Shown here one piece after another: positions 1 through 10,520 of a DNA stretch of 64,000 nt (position 1 is the stretch's first letter; every line of letters starts with the position of its first letter). Origin of the DNA: Mycogone perniciosa (Eukaryota; Ascomycota; Sordariomycetes; Hypocreales; Hypocreaceae); NCBI GenBank assembly GCA_025331125.1, contig JAOALB010000011.1, positions 79,866-143,865 of the forward strand. The letters run 5' to 3'. The notes under the pieces were generated by a model, which was not told the origin of the DNA, made no database searches, and saw only the letters and a program-made list of their open reading frames with translations. The translations under genes were made by a program, and so were the position numbers.

Positions 1-170
1 CTAATGCCTGTTCTCTGACTTTTAATACCCGTTTATACGTAGTCTCAGCTTCGTTAAGCCGCCCCTGCTTCATATAGTGGTTTCCGAGGCTATGGACTGT
101 ATCGAGCGTTGATGGGTCGTCTAGTCCTAATACCTGTTCTATGCCTCGTAGTGCCCGAAGAAATGCCTTG
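1..170 (-). repeat. TPR-coding repeat, copy A
   Basis: About 130 bases here align by eye with 1060-1215 at clearly high identity (shared blocks such as agccgcccctg and tatggactgtat). Both copies encode the same TPR unit on the minus strand. They are paralogous modules about 1 kb apart. Confidence 0.6.
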
Positions 171-430
171 GATAGGTCCTATAAATGGTTAGAAGCGGGT
201 AGTATTTTTGCAATCTATTTGTAGCTACTTTGCACTTTGTGGCGAGTCACAGCTAGACGCTTGGCTATGTTACGGAGTTGATTAGGGCCGCCTGCTTCCC
301 TTGAAGCATCGAGCATCTAGGTCTACGAGGTAGCCATTTTAGGAACTGCATCGTGCATACAAAGCACACAGGTACGCAAAGAGAACTGAAAGTCGATATA
401 TCCATCTTATAGTGTCAAGCACCTTATATA
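1..430 (-). pseudogene. TPR (kinesin-light-chain-like) gene fragment, decayed, cut by window edge
   Basis: Read on the minus strand, one frame from about 430 to position 1 encodes a protein-like stretch: a helical segment, then a TPR module (GLDDPSTLDTVHSLGNHY, then GRLNEAETTYKRVLKVRE) of the kind found at the C-terminus of fungal NLR-like and zinc-finger/TPR proteins. The frame is interrupted by five stops, TAA at 407-409 and TAG at 323-325, 317-319, 215-217 and 179-181. Each is one C-to-T change away from CAA or CAG. No TGA was seen in this frame. The 3' end lies outside the window. The pattern suggests a gene inactivated by repeat-induced point mutation (RIP), which changes CpA to TpA. The TPR part is similar at DNA level to 1060-1215. 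Function cannot be assigned beyond TPR scaffold. Confidence 0.6.
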
Positions 431-726
431 TTTTCGTTCTTCTCAGTCCAGTATATAATCTCACTTGAAATTTCCTATAGATCTAGGCCTACTTTAACCC
501 TTCCAGTAATTGTTTTATGCCCTTTAAAGCCCTTATAAATCAATAACCAAGAAACGCCTCTACTCCTATCTCTTTATTGAATTATAGTTATACAGTCATC
601 ATCTCTTCGTGTAAATCCTGCCACTCCCTAACGTCTTCCACGAGGAATACAACTCCAATAACTATTTTATTGTAGCTCTGTCTCCAAATCAATAGTGATG
701 AAAATTTCAGTCAAAGCCCTCGTCCT
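430..726. other. A+T-rich spacer
   Basis: No coding frame or RNA gene recognised. The base composition is visibly richer in A+T than the flanking coding remnants. Confidence 0.4.
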
Positions 727-3163
727 CTAGTTCGTCTCGTCCCGGGGGAGGGTTCGGCTGAGACCAGCTTCCGCCCACCACTCATCTGGTATGTCTTCTC
801 TGGCTGCCAGACTGCAAACAATCCGTTGCATGCCCAGCCACTCCTCGTCCCCTGTCTGTGCACCCGTACCAATTCCCGCAGAATCTTCGCGGTGTCGCGA
901 TCGATCAGCGGCCCTTTCGTCTTCCGATGGTCCTGCTGAAAGACCCGCTGTCCAGCTATCTGCTTGGGTCCGGAGGCCAGAGGGAGGTCGACCAGTGGAC
1001 TGGGTGTGGTGGGCAAACGGTCCTTCTGATGGGCCGTCCAGGTCATACTCTGGAACCCGGTTATACATAGCCTCAGCTTCGCTAAGCCGCCCCTGTAGCG
1101 CGTAGAGGTTTCCGAGCTTATGGACTGTATAGAGCGTTGATGAGTCGTTTGGTCCTAATACCTTTTCTTTGCCTTGTAGTACCTGTTCGTATACAGCCTC
1201 GGCCTCCACGAGCTTGCCATGGTCGCTGTAAAGATGGCCTAAGTTTTGGAGCGTTTCGGTGATTGATAGGTGATTGGGTTCGAGGGCCTTCTTCTTGTCG
1301 TCTAGCTCCCGCACATACACTGCCTCCAACTCCTCCAACTCGCCTTGGCTAGCATCATCTGCTCCAGAGTCTTCTGTCCTGTGATTCTCCGAATCAAGAT
1401 TAGCGTCAGCGGATCCAGCCCCGCGAGCACTGTCCTCGCCATCAACAACCCACCGCGGCATTGAGAACATGGCGAGTCGCTCTAGGTGCAATGCAATGTG
1501 GTTCTGCATGCTATGTGCTGTTCCCATCGCCAACGAACAGACCGGGCAGCATCTGTCCGCTCCCACCAACGTCGACTCGCCAGCGTGGTTGAGGAGGATG
1601 CTCTCATGGGACAAGGCGCCACTGCCGTGCTGCTCGTGCGTGTGCTCCTGATACGATGCAAGAGTGGCGAAGGTTTGGTCCTCGTGCTCCAGGCACCGGA
1701 AGAGCCTCTGGTGGGTGGAGTTCTCGTGTTCAATCCAGTCCTGCCGACTGTCATATAGTTGGTCTGGGTTCCGACACTCTTCGTAGGTACAGATGTATGG
1801 ACGCAGGTCATGGATCAGATGGGCTCTGTATATGATTACTATCAGCTCAGCATACCCTTTTACTTTTCAATAGTACCTCTCATCTTAATCAGAGGGCCCC
1901 TTAATTCCATGCTTTCTCAGCCAGGAGGGCCGTCGAACATAAAGTGAAACAGTAAGGACACTCGAAGAACTTCTCGGCAGGCTGTATGCGTGGCGGCAGA
2001 GGGAAGTCGACGACATCTTTGCTAGGCTTCCAGGTCGATGGCGCGTACTCGGATACGGAAACAGTAGACATGGTTTCCACCGCGGCTGTCTGAGGGAGAT
2101 TCAAACGACTAGCGGTTGTTACTGACTGAGCTGGAGCCTCAGTAGGTGGAGCATTGCAATCGATTCTGAACCCAATGCTCAGTTGGGTAGGGTCTTCGAC
2201 CTGACTGCTTGCTGAGACTTGTTGCACCACAGGTATGGCATGCTGACGAAGTTTGTCTCGATGTCTCCTCCAGTACGCGAATTGTTGTCGTCTGCGGACG
2301 TTTGCTTGGGCGATCCGGCGAATTAGATATGACTCAGTGCCATTGGTAATGCTGTTCTTGTGCTGCGAAAGCACCGTCCGCACAGGCTCCCATACATGGT
2401 CATCATTCTCGCTCCCTTCATCTTCAACAGCCGGAACAGTTGGTTTCTCCTGGAGCGCCACGTGCTTCTTGTACTGCAGGAAAAGAGAACTGACATGATT
2501 GTAGTCGAATGCTTCGAACACATCAAGGAGGTTGACATTGGTCTCCTCGTCAATCTGCTGGAAGCGCTGCGCCTTTGAAGAGGCTAGTCGAGTGGCTGGA
2601 TTGCGGATCCATATGGACAGTTTGAACAGTCGGTCGATAGGGTCCTTCACGCTATCAAGGAGGAGATCCATGTCGGATTCAGGCTCTGACTCCGTGTCAG
2701 AAGCTTCTTCTTCTTCTTCTTCCACGGACAGGTGAGTCTCTCCATTGAGGTATTCGAGGGCTAGTGGGTCTGGGGGTTAGCCTCTGGAGAGAGGAATTGA
2801 TTCTTCGGGATGTAGCCAAATGAAGATGGAGGGTAGGATGTCAGAAAGGTTAGGTGAGAGATTCAGAAGTAATGCACCTTCTTCTAAGGATTCAATGAGA
2901 CTCTTCACAAATCTATGCAGTGTGTCCTTTATGCTGCTAGCATCTCTGATCCGATAATCGAGGGATCCATGCCCTGATACAAAGACGCCGAGGTTCACTG
3001 CCCAGAGCCCGAAGCGATCGGCCTCGGCTGCGAACCTACCCTTTGGCCACTCGTCGGGATCTTTTCCAATACCACGCGGCCTTGGGTTTTTGATGGTGTT
3101 GATCAGCCTGAAAAGCCTTAGGACCTCCAGGCATAAAGGAGCAAGGGGCTCCATGCTAGTCAT
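727..3163 (-). pseudogene. C2H2 zinc-finger/TPR fungal protein, probably disrupted
   Basis: Start at 3163, stop at 727. In order: an N-terminal helical domain with the family signature GLWAVNLGVF...SLDYRIRDAS, an acidic Glu-rich stretch, a basic block (NVRRRQQFAYWRRHRDKL), then C2H2-type pairs beginning FECPYCFTLC and continuing DLRPYICTYEECR...DWIEHE, CPVCSLAM...HIALHLERLAMF, and finally TPR units near 1060-1350. Two lesions are visible. An in-frame TAA lies at 2777-2779, with coding-like sequence in the same frame on both sides. The expected intron at 1826-1904 has a good branch site and CAG acceptor, but its donor reads TTAAGG where GTAAGG is expected, so the frame stops after KAWN. Joining 1905 to 1825 restores the family sequence. 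Proteins of this architecture are common, fast-evolving fungal genes with no settled role. The tail after the TPRs is not recognised. The gene is divergent from 3454. Confidence 0.65.
1060..1215 (-). repeat. TPR-coding repeat, copy B
   Basis: Counterpart of the repeat at 1-170, inside the zinc-finger/TPR gene. This copy keeps an open frame (GRLSEAEAMYNRV), unlike copy A. Confidence 0.6.
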
Positions 3164-3453
3164 TCCTGTGTCACAATGGGGGGTAACGTGACCCGATATC
3201 CCACGATCCGCCGTCGATTAATATGAAGATGGTGCTGGTCGAAGAATAGCGTCGCTCTATCAGCCATATCAGGAGACATCAGTTCTTCGAAGCAATATTT
3301 CAGAAGAGTTGTCACAAGTACCCCATGTGGTATTGATGCGGGGGTTTTGATATGTCGCTTCGGCATCCAGTGCCAAGTCTGAAGGACCAGCTGAACAGGC
3401 TCCAGCCCTCCTCCACCTTTCTCCCCAACTCGAAGAAACCACCAGATCGCCAA

Positions 3454-5359
3454 ATGTCCGGAATCGAGATAGCGGGTCTTGTTCTCGGTGCTGCGCCCAT
3501 CATCATCTCCGTGTTGTCAGGTGGAGATGTAAAGGGCCTGATACCGTTCCGCAAGCGGCGCCATGTTGCCACGCTCGCCAACGCCTTGGTTCTTCAAAGA
3601 CAAACCATTTCTGAGACGATACGGTTGTTGATTGTACATAGCGGGGGTGTGCATCATGGGGACAGGTTGCAATCATGACTTGATGAAGATCCCATCGGTT
3701 ATCTGGATGATGAGTATATCCAGTATCAGATTCTAGACTTCCTTGGGGAGACAAACAACGTGGCGTTGACTGGGACTCTCCATCAAAGCAATGATATTCT
3801 GAAGAGAGTTGCCAAACAACTTGCGGGACTAGTCCCTGCTCATAAGGTTCGTCCTTCCAGTATTTACCTCGGTTTCCTAGCATCTTATTTGCGCTTTGGA
3901 CGATTTATTGGACTTGCTGGAGCGTGTTCTTTCTCCAAAGGCACCGCATGCCAATGCGATATGGGGGGTTAGCTCTGCCGTGAAGAAGCCTGCCTTTTCC
4001 ATCTAATCAATCGTGACATAGGGCCAACCGGATGACCTCCTGGGGATAATCGAGGCAAACAAGAGCGGCAAACGACAGCAGGCAGACGTGCTACCGCGCA
4101 TAAAACTCATGCTTAGTAGCAGCGAGATAAAGAAGAGCATTGAAGACCTTGACTCTGTTACGAACTCTCTGTGCCGTTTCTCGCAACTCGTGCTGATGAA
4201 CCGCTCGGAGTCGCTCGCCACAGATCCGTCCCGCAAGGCCATCCGGCTAGCCAGGGCGCTCCGCCAAATACGCAGCTTCGCTATCGATCTGTACGCGGCA
4301 CTTGACCGCTGTTGCCGGGGCGGAACCTGTCACAGCAAGCACGAGGCGAATCTCTTCCTAGAGGACCGGATCGATGCCGCCGACCAAATCTTGCGGTCTG
4401 GGCGCAACCAGGAGAGGAATGATGCCCCGGCGCTGGTTTTCCAGCTCATCTTTGAGGCGAGCCTCTCAGCATCGGCCCAGTCGTGGTGGCACGAGATGCC
4501 GATCCAGGTACTGAACAAAACGGAGACTGAGCACGGCGCAACCGCCGACTTGGCCTCCGCGCCATCCCGCGTAAAGATTGTTGTCCCGAGTCCTGAAGTC
4601 ACTCCCACCCCGACCAAGGCTGGATTGGCGTTGATCGATAATATCTGCGCCGCCATCACCGCAGCTAAGCAGGGGACCCAGCCTGTTGCTTTCGTGCTAT
4701 TTGGAAACAGCCAAATAGGCACGATTACCGCAGAGGAGATGACAATTCTTCCGGGAGATAAACGCAACAGGATAACGTTGAAGGCGATACTATCAAATAG
4801 CGAATCAATACCATACGGCATCGGTTATTCTCTACGACAACGCATGCTGCTCGCCCTGCAACCTGCGTCAAACTTGCTCCAGCTCTCCCAGACACGCTGG
4901 CTACGTCATGCCTGGTCCAAGGAGACGGTGTGCTTCTTGATTCGGCGTATGGGTAAAGGGGACAGGCCGTCAGTCGATTTCAGCCGTGCCTTCGTGGCCG
5001 CCACGATCGACGGCCCGGAGCCCGACGCGGTGTCATGCGGTCCGAACGTGGAACCAAAAGTTGTGCTCTTGGAGCTTGGAATCTTGCTCCTTGAGATATG
5101 GCACCAGAAGACACTTGAGATGCACTTCCACCTAGATGAGACGCCGACAGACTACTACCTACGTCTGGCGCGGGCGATGGAGTGGCTACACGACAATGAA
5201 AACCCGCCGCAAGCCCTATATGAGAGCGCCGTCTCGTATTGCATCGTGGGGATAAATAGTAAGGCTCATTTATTGGGTTGGGACACAAATGAGCTTTGGA
5301 ACGAGGTCTGTAGATCTGTTATCGAGCCGTTGTCAAAAAATTGTAAGCAGTGGCGGTGA
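3454..5359 (+). pseudogene. Prion-inhibition/DUF7580-like fungal protein, frame interrupted
   Basis: The start MSGIEIAGLVLGAAPIIISV is the hallmark N-terminus of a large fungal family with an N-terminal HeLo-like/prion-inhibition helical domain and a C-terminal DUF7580 domain. It is followed by LIPFRKRRHVATLANALVLQ. The C-terminal part (4022-5359, one open frame to TGA at 5357) ends with EPKVVLLELGILLLEIWHQK, typical of DUF7580. An in-frame TGA at 3676-3678 interrupts the first exon, with family-like sequence (GYLDDEYIQYQILDFLGE) continuing behind it. The frame changes near 3847-3880, through either a very short 34-bp intron or an indel. A GT..AG segment at 3968-4021 (54 bp, branch-like ctaatc) holds two further in-frame stops and is probably an intron. 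Related proteins are linked to heterokaryon incompatibility and cell death; that role here is inference. Confidence 0.6.
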
Positions 5360-6950
5360 TAAGCATCATGACCTCGGCACGGAGCTCGTACCTTTGGGTT
5401 TAATTTAAAAGTCAGGATATAAATGTCACGTGATGCTTCTGGGAACTAAAATGGGTTTGAAGCTATCTCCACGCCGAAAACCAAAGGGCCAAAAATCAAT
5501 GAAACGCCGTCTACATGACAGCTATTATCCATCTGTTAGGTACTAGAATCTAGATCAGTAGCTTGATCAATCTCACCGATGAAGTAGGTACCTATAGCTA
5601 ATTAATAAATTAGCGCAGCTGATCCGAGCTGTGTTGTTCAAAGCTGCTGCATTGTTGCTATCGCGTGATTTGGCCTGATCGTATCGCACTCTCAAAATAC
5701 ATGTCAAGATGATCAATATGATTAACGGGGGTGCTCATAGGGACCAAAGCCCATGAGAGATACACGAATTCATTTACAAGTTGGGGTCTGTAATTTAATA
5801 TTGAAATTGGAGTTGTTGAAAAGCTTGAGCTTAGTTGAATGGGTTCATTGTCTTGGCGAGTTTTACATGGTACGTGCAACCGTAAGGCATCAAGATTCGT
5901 CTTATATCGGTACCCGATGGGCTCTCTTTTCCGTCCATGTCTGGGAAGACATAGCCTGATGGACCACAATGATAGATGATTTGGAAACAGGAGCTGGACT
6001 TTACTATCCTTTCCAGCCTGCTCGTATCAAAGTGCTCTTTTTGGGAATGAGATGCAAGTCATGTACTCCGTAGCACCCAGTCATTCGGCAAATGCATGCA
6101 CGTCCAGACTAAGTAGTTGCCGTAGTGAGACATGAGACATGAGACGTGAGACATGAAGAAGGGAAAGGCAACCTATGATATTGGGGATTTATCAAGTTGG
6201 AAAGGATTCTTTCGTAAAGCCTGCAACCTGCAAGGCTCAGCCCGGCCACACCGAGACGAGGGCTTGTTAGAAACACGAAGTAGTATCCAACGGGATATAC
6301 TCCGTACAGGATGGATGAGGCCTTTTGCTGGCTTACTTGTTCTTACGGAACAGGCCCCAATTGCGGGCTGACAATTCTGAGCCCCAGACACCGCTCCTTT
6401 TTCTCCCGCAACACGATGCAGGATCGCTCCACAAACCAATTGAGCTAGGGAATAACTCGTAGGACTAGCTGCGGCATCAAGACATCGCGAGGCTTCATGA
6501 ACTTTTGTATGAGTACGTTTACGACTTTTTTTGTCTATTCTGGTTCTACTATTTTCAGCTGTACCGTTGAGGGGCAGATCTCACTGGCCACCCGGCCTAC
6601 TACCCCCCAGATCGACACAGTGGTGATGGCAGTGTTTGTGCTTCATCGGAGAGGCCGTTTGGGCCGGTTGGGATGTGCCGACAGCTCCCAACCCCAATCA
6701 CGCTTTTTGGGTGCGCGGACGGCGTCGCAGATTGTAGTGCGTCCCACCAGCTGGGAGACAGCCGGCTCAGTTTTCTGCTGCCAATCCCCTGCGAGCCTCG
6801 ACTGGGGGCGGCTCCTCCATCGGCGCCAAGTTGTGTCCATCCTTTTTTCCTCAAGCCTTATATAAAATTGATGGGCACTCGCGCATCCCGCAACAACTCC
6901 CCAAGACACGCACAGCATCGCCCGGTTCACGTAACCTCAAGTCAAGCCAA
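5360..6950. other. Intergenic, no gene recognised
   Basis: Only short unconnected frames without family signatures. It holds a small tandem repeat (6127-6154) and a tRNA-like D-arm on the minus strand near 6440, which lacks a T-arm. Confidence 0.4.
6127..6154. repeat. Short tandem repeat, 7-bp unit GAGACAT x4
   Basis: Four consecutive copies of GAGACAT, the third reading GAGACGT. Simple microsatellite; no function inferred. Confidence 0.8.
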
Positions 6951-7265
6951 GCACTTGTGCTTCGCATCGTGCTCTTTTTCTCCCCTCTCAACGTTGTGCG
7001 TTGCGCTTTTGAGTTCCGAGTTGCCTCTCGACGTGGCGCCCTTCTGAAGGCTGTCCTGCATCGCCTCCATTTGTCGCATCTTTTTCTAGGTAGCGAGCCA
7101 TCTCTGCTTTGCGTTGTTGGTCGTCCAGCATTTCTGCCCCCCTCACCTTTGAATCACCTTCTCACCTCACCAACTCCAAGGCAGATTTCGAGCAGGCTTC
7201 CTCTTCTGCCTCTCTTCTCATCGTCTTCGTATCGTCGCGTCGCCCGACCCTAACACCAAGTCAAA
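6951..7265 (+). promoter_or_regulatory. Pyrimidine-rich leader/promoter of the aminotransferase gene
   Basis: CT-rich sequence directly upstream of the ATG at 7266 (context tcaaaATG), as is usual in filamentous ascomycete core promoters and 5' UTRs. No TATA box is obvious close to the start. Confidence 0.4.
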
Positions 7266-9391
7266 ATGTTCGGTGGTCGCAAGTTCTCCATCAACCGCCA
7301 TACTGGCGTGCCCAAGCCGATCCTACGGCGCTTCAGCAATGTCGAGCCTTCGATGAACGGTTAGTTTCTGCCCAATTTCGAATGATTCTCGAGCCAAGAA
7401 GAACAAATGCCGTCCTGTCTGCTGTATCACCACACCAAAAGGGAGTTGGAAGACAAGAAGAAGAAGAAAAGCTTCTGCCTTTCTGTCTTTCCTCAAAATA
7501 TTACCAACTTTTTTTTGGCTGGCGTGAACAGCGCGTAGCTGCCATTCTGTCACAAAACCTCAACCCCACCATAGGCCATCGCTACTGCCGCCTAATATTA
7601 TTACCCCTCCCCCGCAGTTGTCTCAGGACTCCAATAATTTCAGCCATCCAATGCCAATCAATTTATTGCTATCGCCCACGAGACAAGGCAAGGCTGACAA
7701 GGCACTGTCAAAACAGAAATCCAGTCCAAGGTCCACAGACAGTTCCGAAATGCCCACGAAGGCCATCTCCCTCACGCCGGCCTCGACGCCAGCCGATCGT
7801 CCACTGGTGTTGTCTGGTGCACTGAGCGCGCCGCCGAGTATGGCTTCCTCGAGGAGCCCGAGGCCTGGGCCAACCTGGGCCAGGGCGCCCCCGAGGTCGA
7901 AGATGACATCGCCGGCTGCTTCAAGCGACCAGAGACCATCGACGTCAGCATGGCGGCCAGAGAATACGCCCCAACTGCGGGCATCAAGCCCCTGAGAGAG
8001 GCCGTTGCCAATCTCTACAACGAGATGCACCGCAAGGGCAAGGAGAGCCAGTACACCTGGGAGAACGTCGCTATTGTTCCTGGTGGTCGTGCTGGTCTGA
8101 TCCGAATTGCCGCCGTCCTTGGTAGCTCGTACCTTAGTTTCTTCCTTCCGGACTATACCGCATACAACGAAATGCTGAGTCTGTTTAAGAACGTGAGTCT
8201 GGCTCTATGATTGCCTCGGCGGAGAATTCATGAAAGAGTCTGTTCCTTAACTCCCCTGCAGTTCGCGGCCATTCCTGTCCCTCTGTCTGAGGAGGACGGC
8301 TACCATATTCACCCGGACAAGATTGCCGAGGAGATTGCCCGTGGTACTTCGGTCATTCTCACCTCGAACCCCCGTAACCCTACCGGAAGGGTCGTTGCCA
8401 ACCCTGAGCTGGCTGAGATCCAGGACATTTGCCGTGGCCGTGCCACCTTTGTCAGCGACGAGTTCTACTCCGGTTACAACTATACCAGCAACTGCGACGG
8501 AACCACCATCTCGGCTGCTGAGAATGTTGAGGATGTCGACGAGGACGATGTCCTGATCATTGACGGTCTCACCAAGCGCTTCCGACTTCCTGGATGGCGA
8601 ATTGCGTGGATCATTGGCCCCAAGGGTAAGTCCGAATACAATCATGGCATGAGATATAGTTTTTAGGTGCTGACCAGCTTGCTCCCAGAGTACATCAGCG
8701 CGTACGGCATCCGAATTTTGATGAGCCTCACTGTATGGGAGTTTATTAACAGATGCATAGGATCGGCTCTTGCGGTAGCTACCTCGATGGCGGTGCTTGC
8801 CACGCCTTCCAGGACGCTGCTATCCCCATGTTGGACCCAACCTTGGTGCGAACCGAGATGATTCACCTTCAGCGTCACTTCCGCGTTAGTCGGATCCAAT
8901 ATTGTAGCTGGATGAAGGCCATATCTGACATTCCCATAGGACAAGCGTGACTACACTGTTAGACGTCTGCGTGAGATGGGCTTCTCCATCAAATACGTCC
9001 CTGACTCGACCTTTTACCTGTATGATATCCTGGATCCTGAGCTATCCCCTTGACAAACCATCAGAACTGACAATTACGAAGCTGGCTGAACCTGGAGGGC
9101 CTCCCCGGTGCCATCGCTGACGGTCTCAACTTCTTCCAAGCTTGTCTGGAGGAGAAGGTCATTGTGGTGCCTGGCATCTTCTTCGATCTCAACCCTTCGC
9201 GACGACGCGACCTGTTTGACAGCCCTTGCCACCACTTCGTGCGTCTGTCATACGGACCCAGGATGGACGTTCTGACGAACGGCCTGGACGGCATCGAGCG
9301 TGTGGTTAACAAGTGAGTTTATACGCGGATTTCCAAGTCGAAGACATCAATTGCTGACATTACTCCCAACAGATTCAAGAAGTCCTCGTAA
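7266..9391 (+). CDS. PLP-dependent aminotransferase, class I/II (fungal)
   Basis: Eight exons: 7266-7359, 7717-8192, 8262-8625, 8689-8701, 8761-8884, 8940-9019, 9082-9312 and 9373-9391, giving 466 residues with phases that agree. Fold-type I features are NLGQGAPEVEDDI near residue 80, REYAPTAGIKPLREAVANLY, VPGGRAGLIRIAAVLG (cofactor phosphate region), TSNPRNPTGRVV, DEFYSGYNY, and LTKRFRLPGWRIAW, whose lysine is the likely Schiff-base residue. It should transfer amino groups between an amino acid and a 2-oxo acid; substrate is not predictable from sequence. It resembles fungal proteins loosely annotated as aspartate aminotransferase or ACC-synthase-like. The first intron is long (about 357 bp, branch GCTGAC). 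Exon 4 is only 13 nt. Exon 2 was placed at cag|aaatcc because this restores EIQSKVHRQFRNAHEG. Confidence 0.88.
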
Positions 9392-10520
9392 AGGATCATA
9401 TCACGACGTGCATGATACCCCAGTTTCCAGGATTTGGCCGGGATGCGTCTTCATGAGTAAAGTGGCTGTGCTGGAGATATTTGCTTTGAAATGAGGGGGC
9501 TACTTCGTAGTGCGAGTGCCAAGGAGACGGCGTCTGATATAGTGCACATTTGAAGGCTGTGAAGGGGTTTCATTGAGAGACTCTAGATATCATGACTAGC
9601 TATTAGATGATGGATTTGCATTGCAAGCCGCGGTATTTGCGGCCCGGAATTGATGCCTTGCTGACGTTAAAGTGGAATTCCATGCATTGTGACCATCTTG
9701 GCCGATCTGCTGACGAACATAGCCCGGGTAGTCCGGAGGCAATGTGAAGTTGGCAGCCTTTGCGTTGGCACGAGATATGTTGTATTTGTGAGATATCAAA
9801 TGCATGATAGATAGACCGCGCCTGTTTACAGTGAGTGCCCTGCTGCGCGCGGTTATGATAGGGCCTCGAAAATGGGCCAACTGAAAGGCTGATAACAGCC
9901 CTACGAGTATGCAAATGCGTTGTGAAGCCGAAGCCTTGTGCATGGCTTATGGATGGCATAGGTAACTATGGGGTGCCTTGTGTGCTGCCTTGTGGCGGGG
10001 GTGGATAAGCGAAATTAATTATGCCCCGAGCGTGCATAAGTATATGCACTGCCACTACGGAGTACGGAGTACAGAGTACGGAGTACGTCAAAGTCAACCT
10101 CAGAGGACTAGTAATCTTGTAACACGGAGTAAGCCATTATTATAGTTTAGGCTATGAGAGAGGAAAATGATATAAGAAGTGATGCCAAAGTAAATTATGG
10201 AGGGTTGTGAGAAAAAAAAAGAGACAAGCGATTCTCGGCACTCATGTTCATGTTCATACCAGTTGGGTACCTATTCAAGCGCCTGATCGAACCAAAACAA
10301 ACAAAGCAACCGCAACCATCCCTTTCACGGGCAATAATAATCAATTCTCTTTTTTTATTTGCAGTGATTAACTCTTTGTCTCTCCAAAAACATTCTATTC
10401 GGATTCACTGCTCTTAGTCGAGATACACCGCATCTTATAAATCGGACAAACAAGCACCCGACCCCTTCTTACTCTGCTTAGCTTTCTCACCAGAGAAAGG
10501 AAGGGAACGATAGATTCATC
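9392..10520. other. Intergenic: 3' flank and promoter of the VWA gene
   Basis: No coding signature. It contains a cluster of TACGGAGTAC units at 10056-10086. The last 200 bases are A/C-rich leader sequence before the ATG at 10521. Confidence 0.5.
10056..10086. repeat. Clustered TACGGAGTAC repeat
   Basis: Three overlapping copies of the 8-bp period TACGGAGTAC/TACAGAGTAC. The same word or its complement GTACTCCGTA recurs in at least a dozen intergenic places in the window. Confidence 0.8.

Noticed and set aside
711..1046. Alternative minus-strand frame at the 3' end of the zinc-finger/TPR gene
   Set aside because: Equal in openness but lacks connection to the TPR frame; a frameshift joining them is possible but unsupported.
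6400..6450. tRNA gene on the minus strand
   Set aside because: A-box and D-stem are good, but the anticodon loop has eight bases and no T-arm was found.
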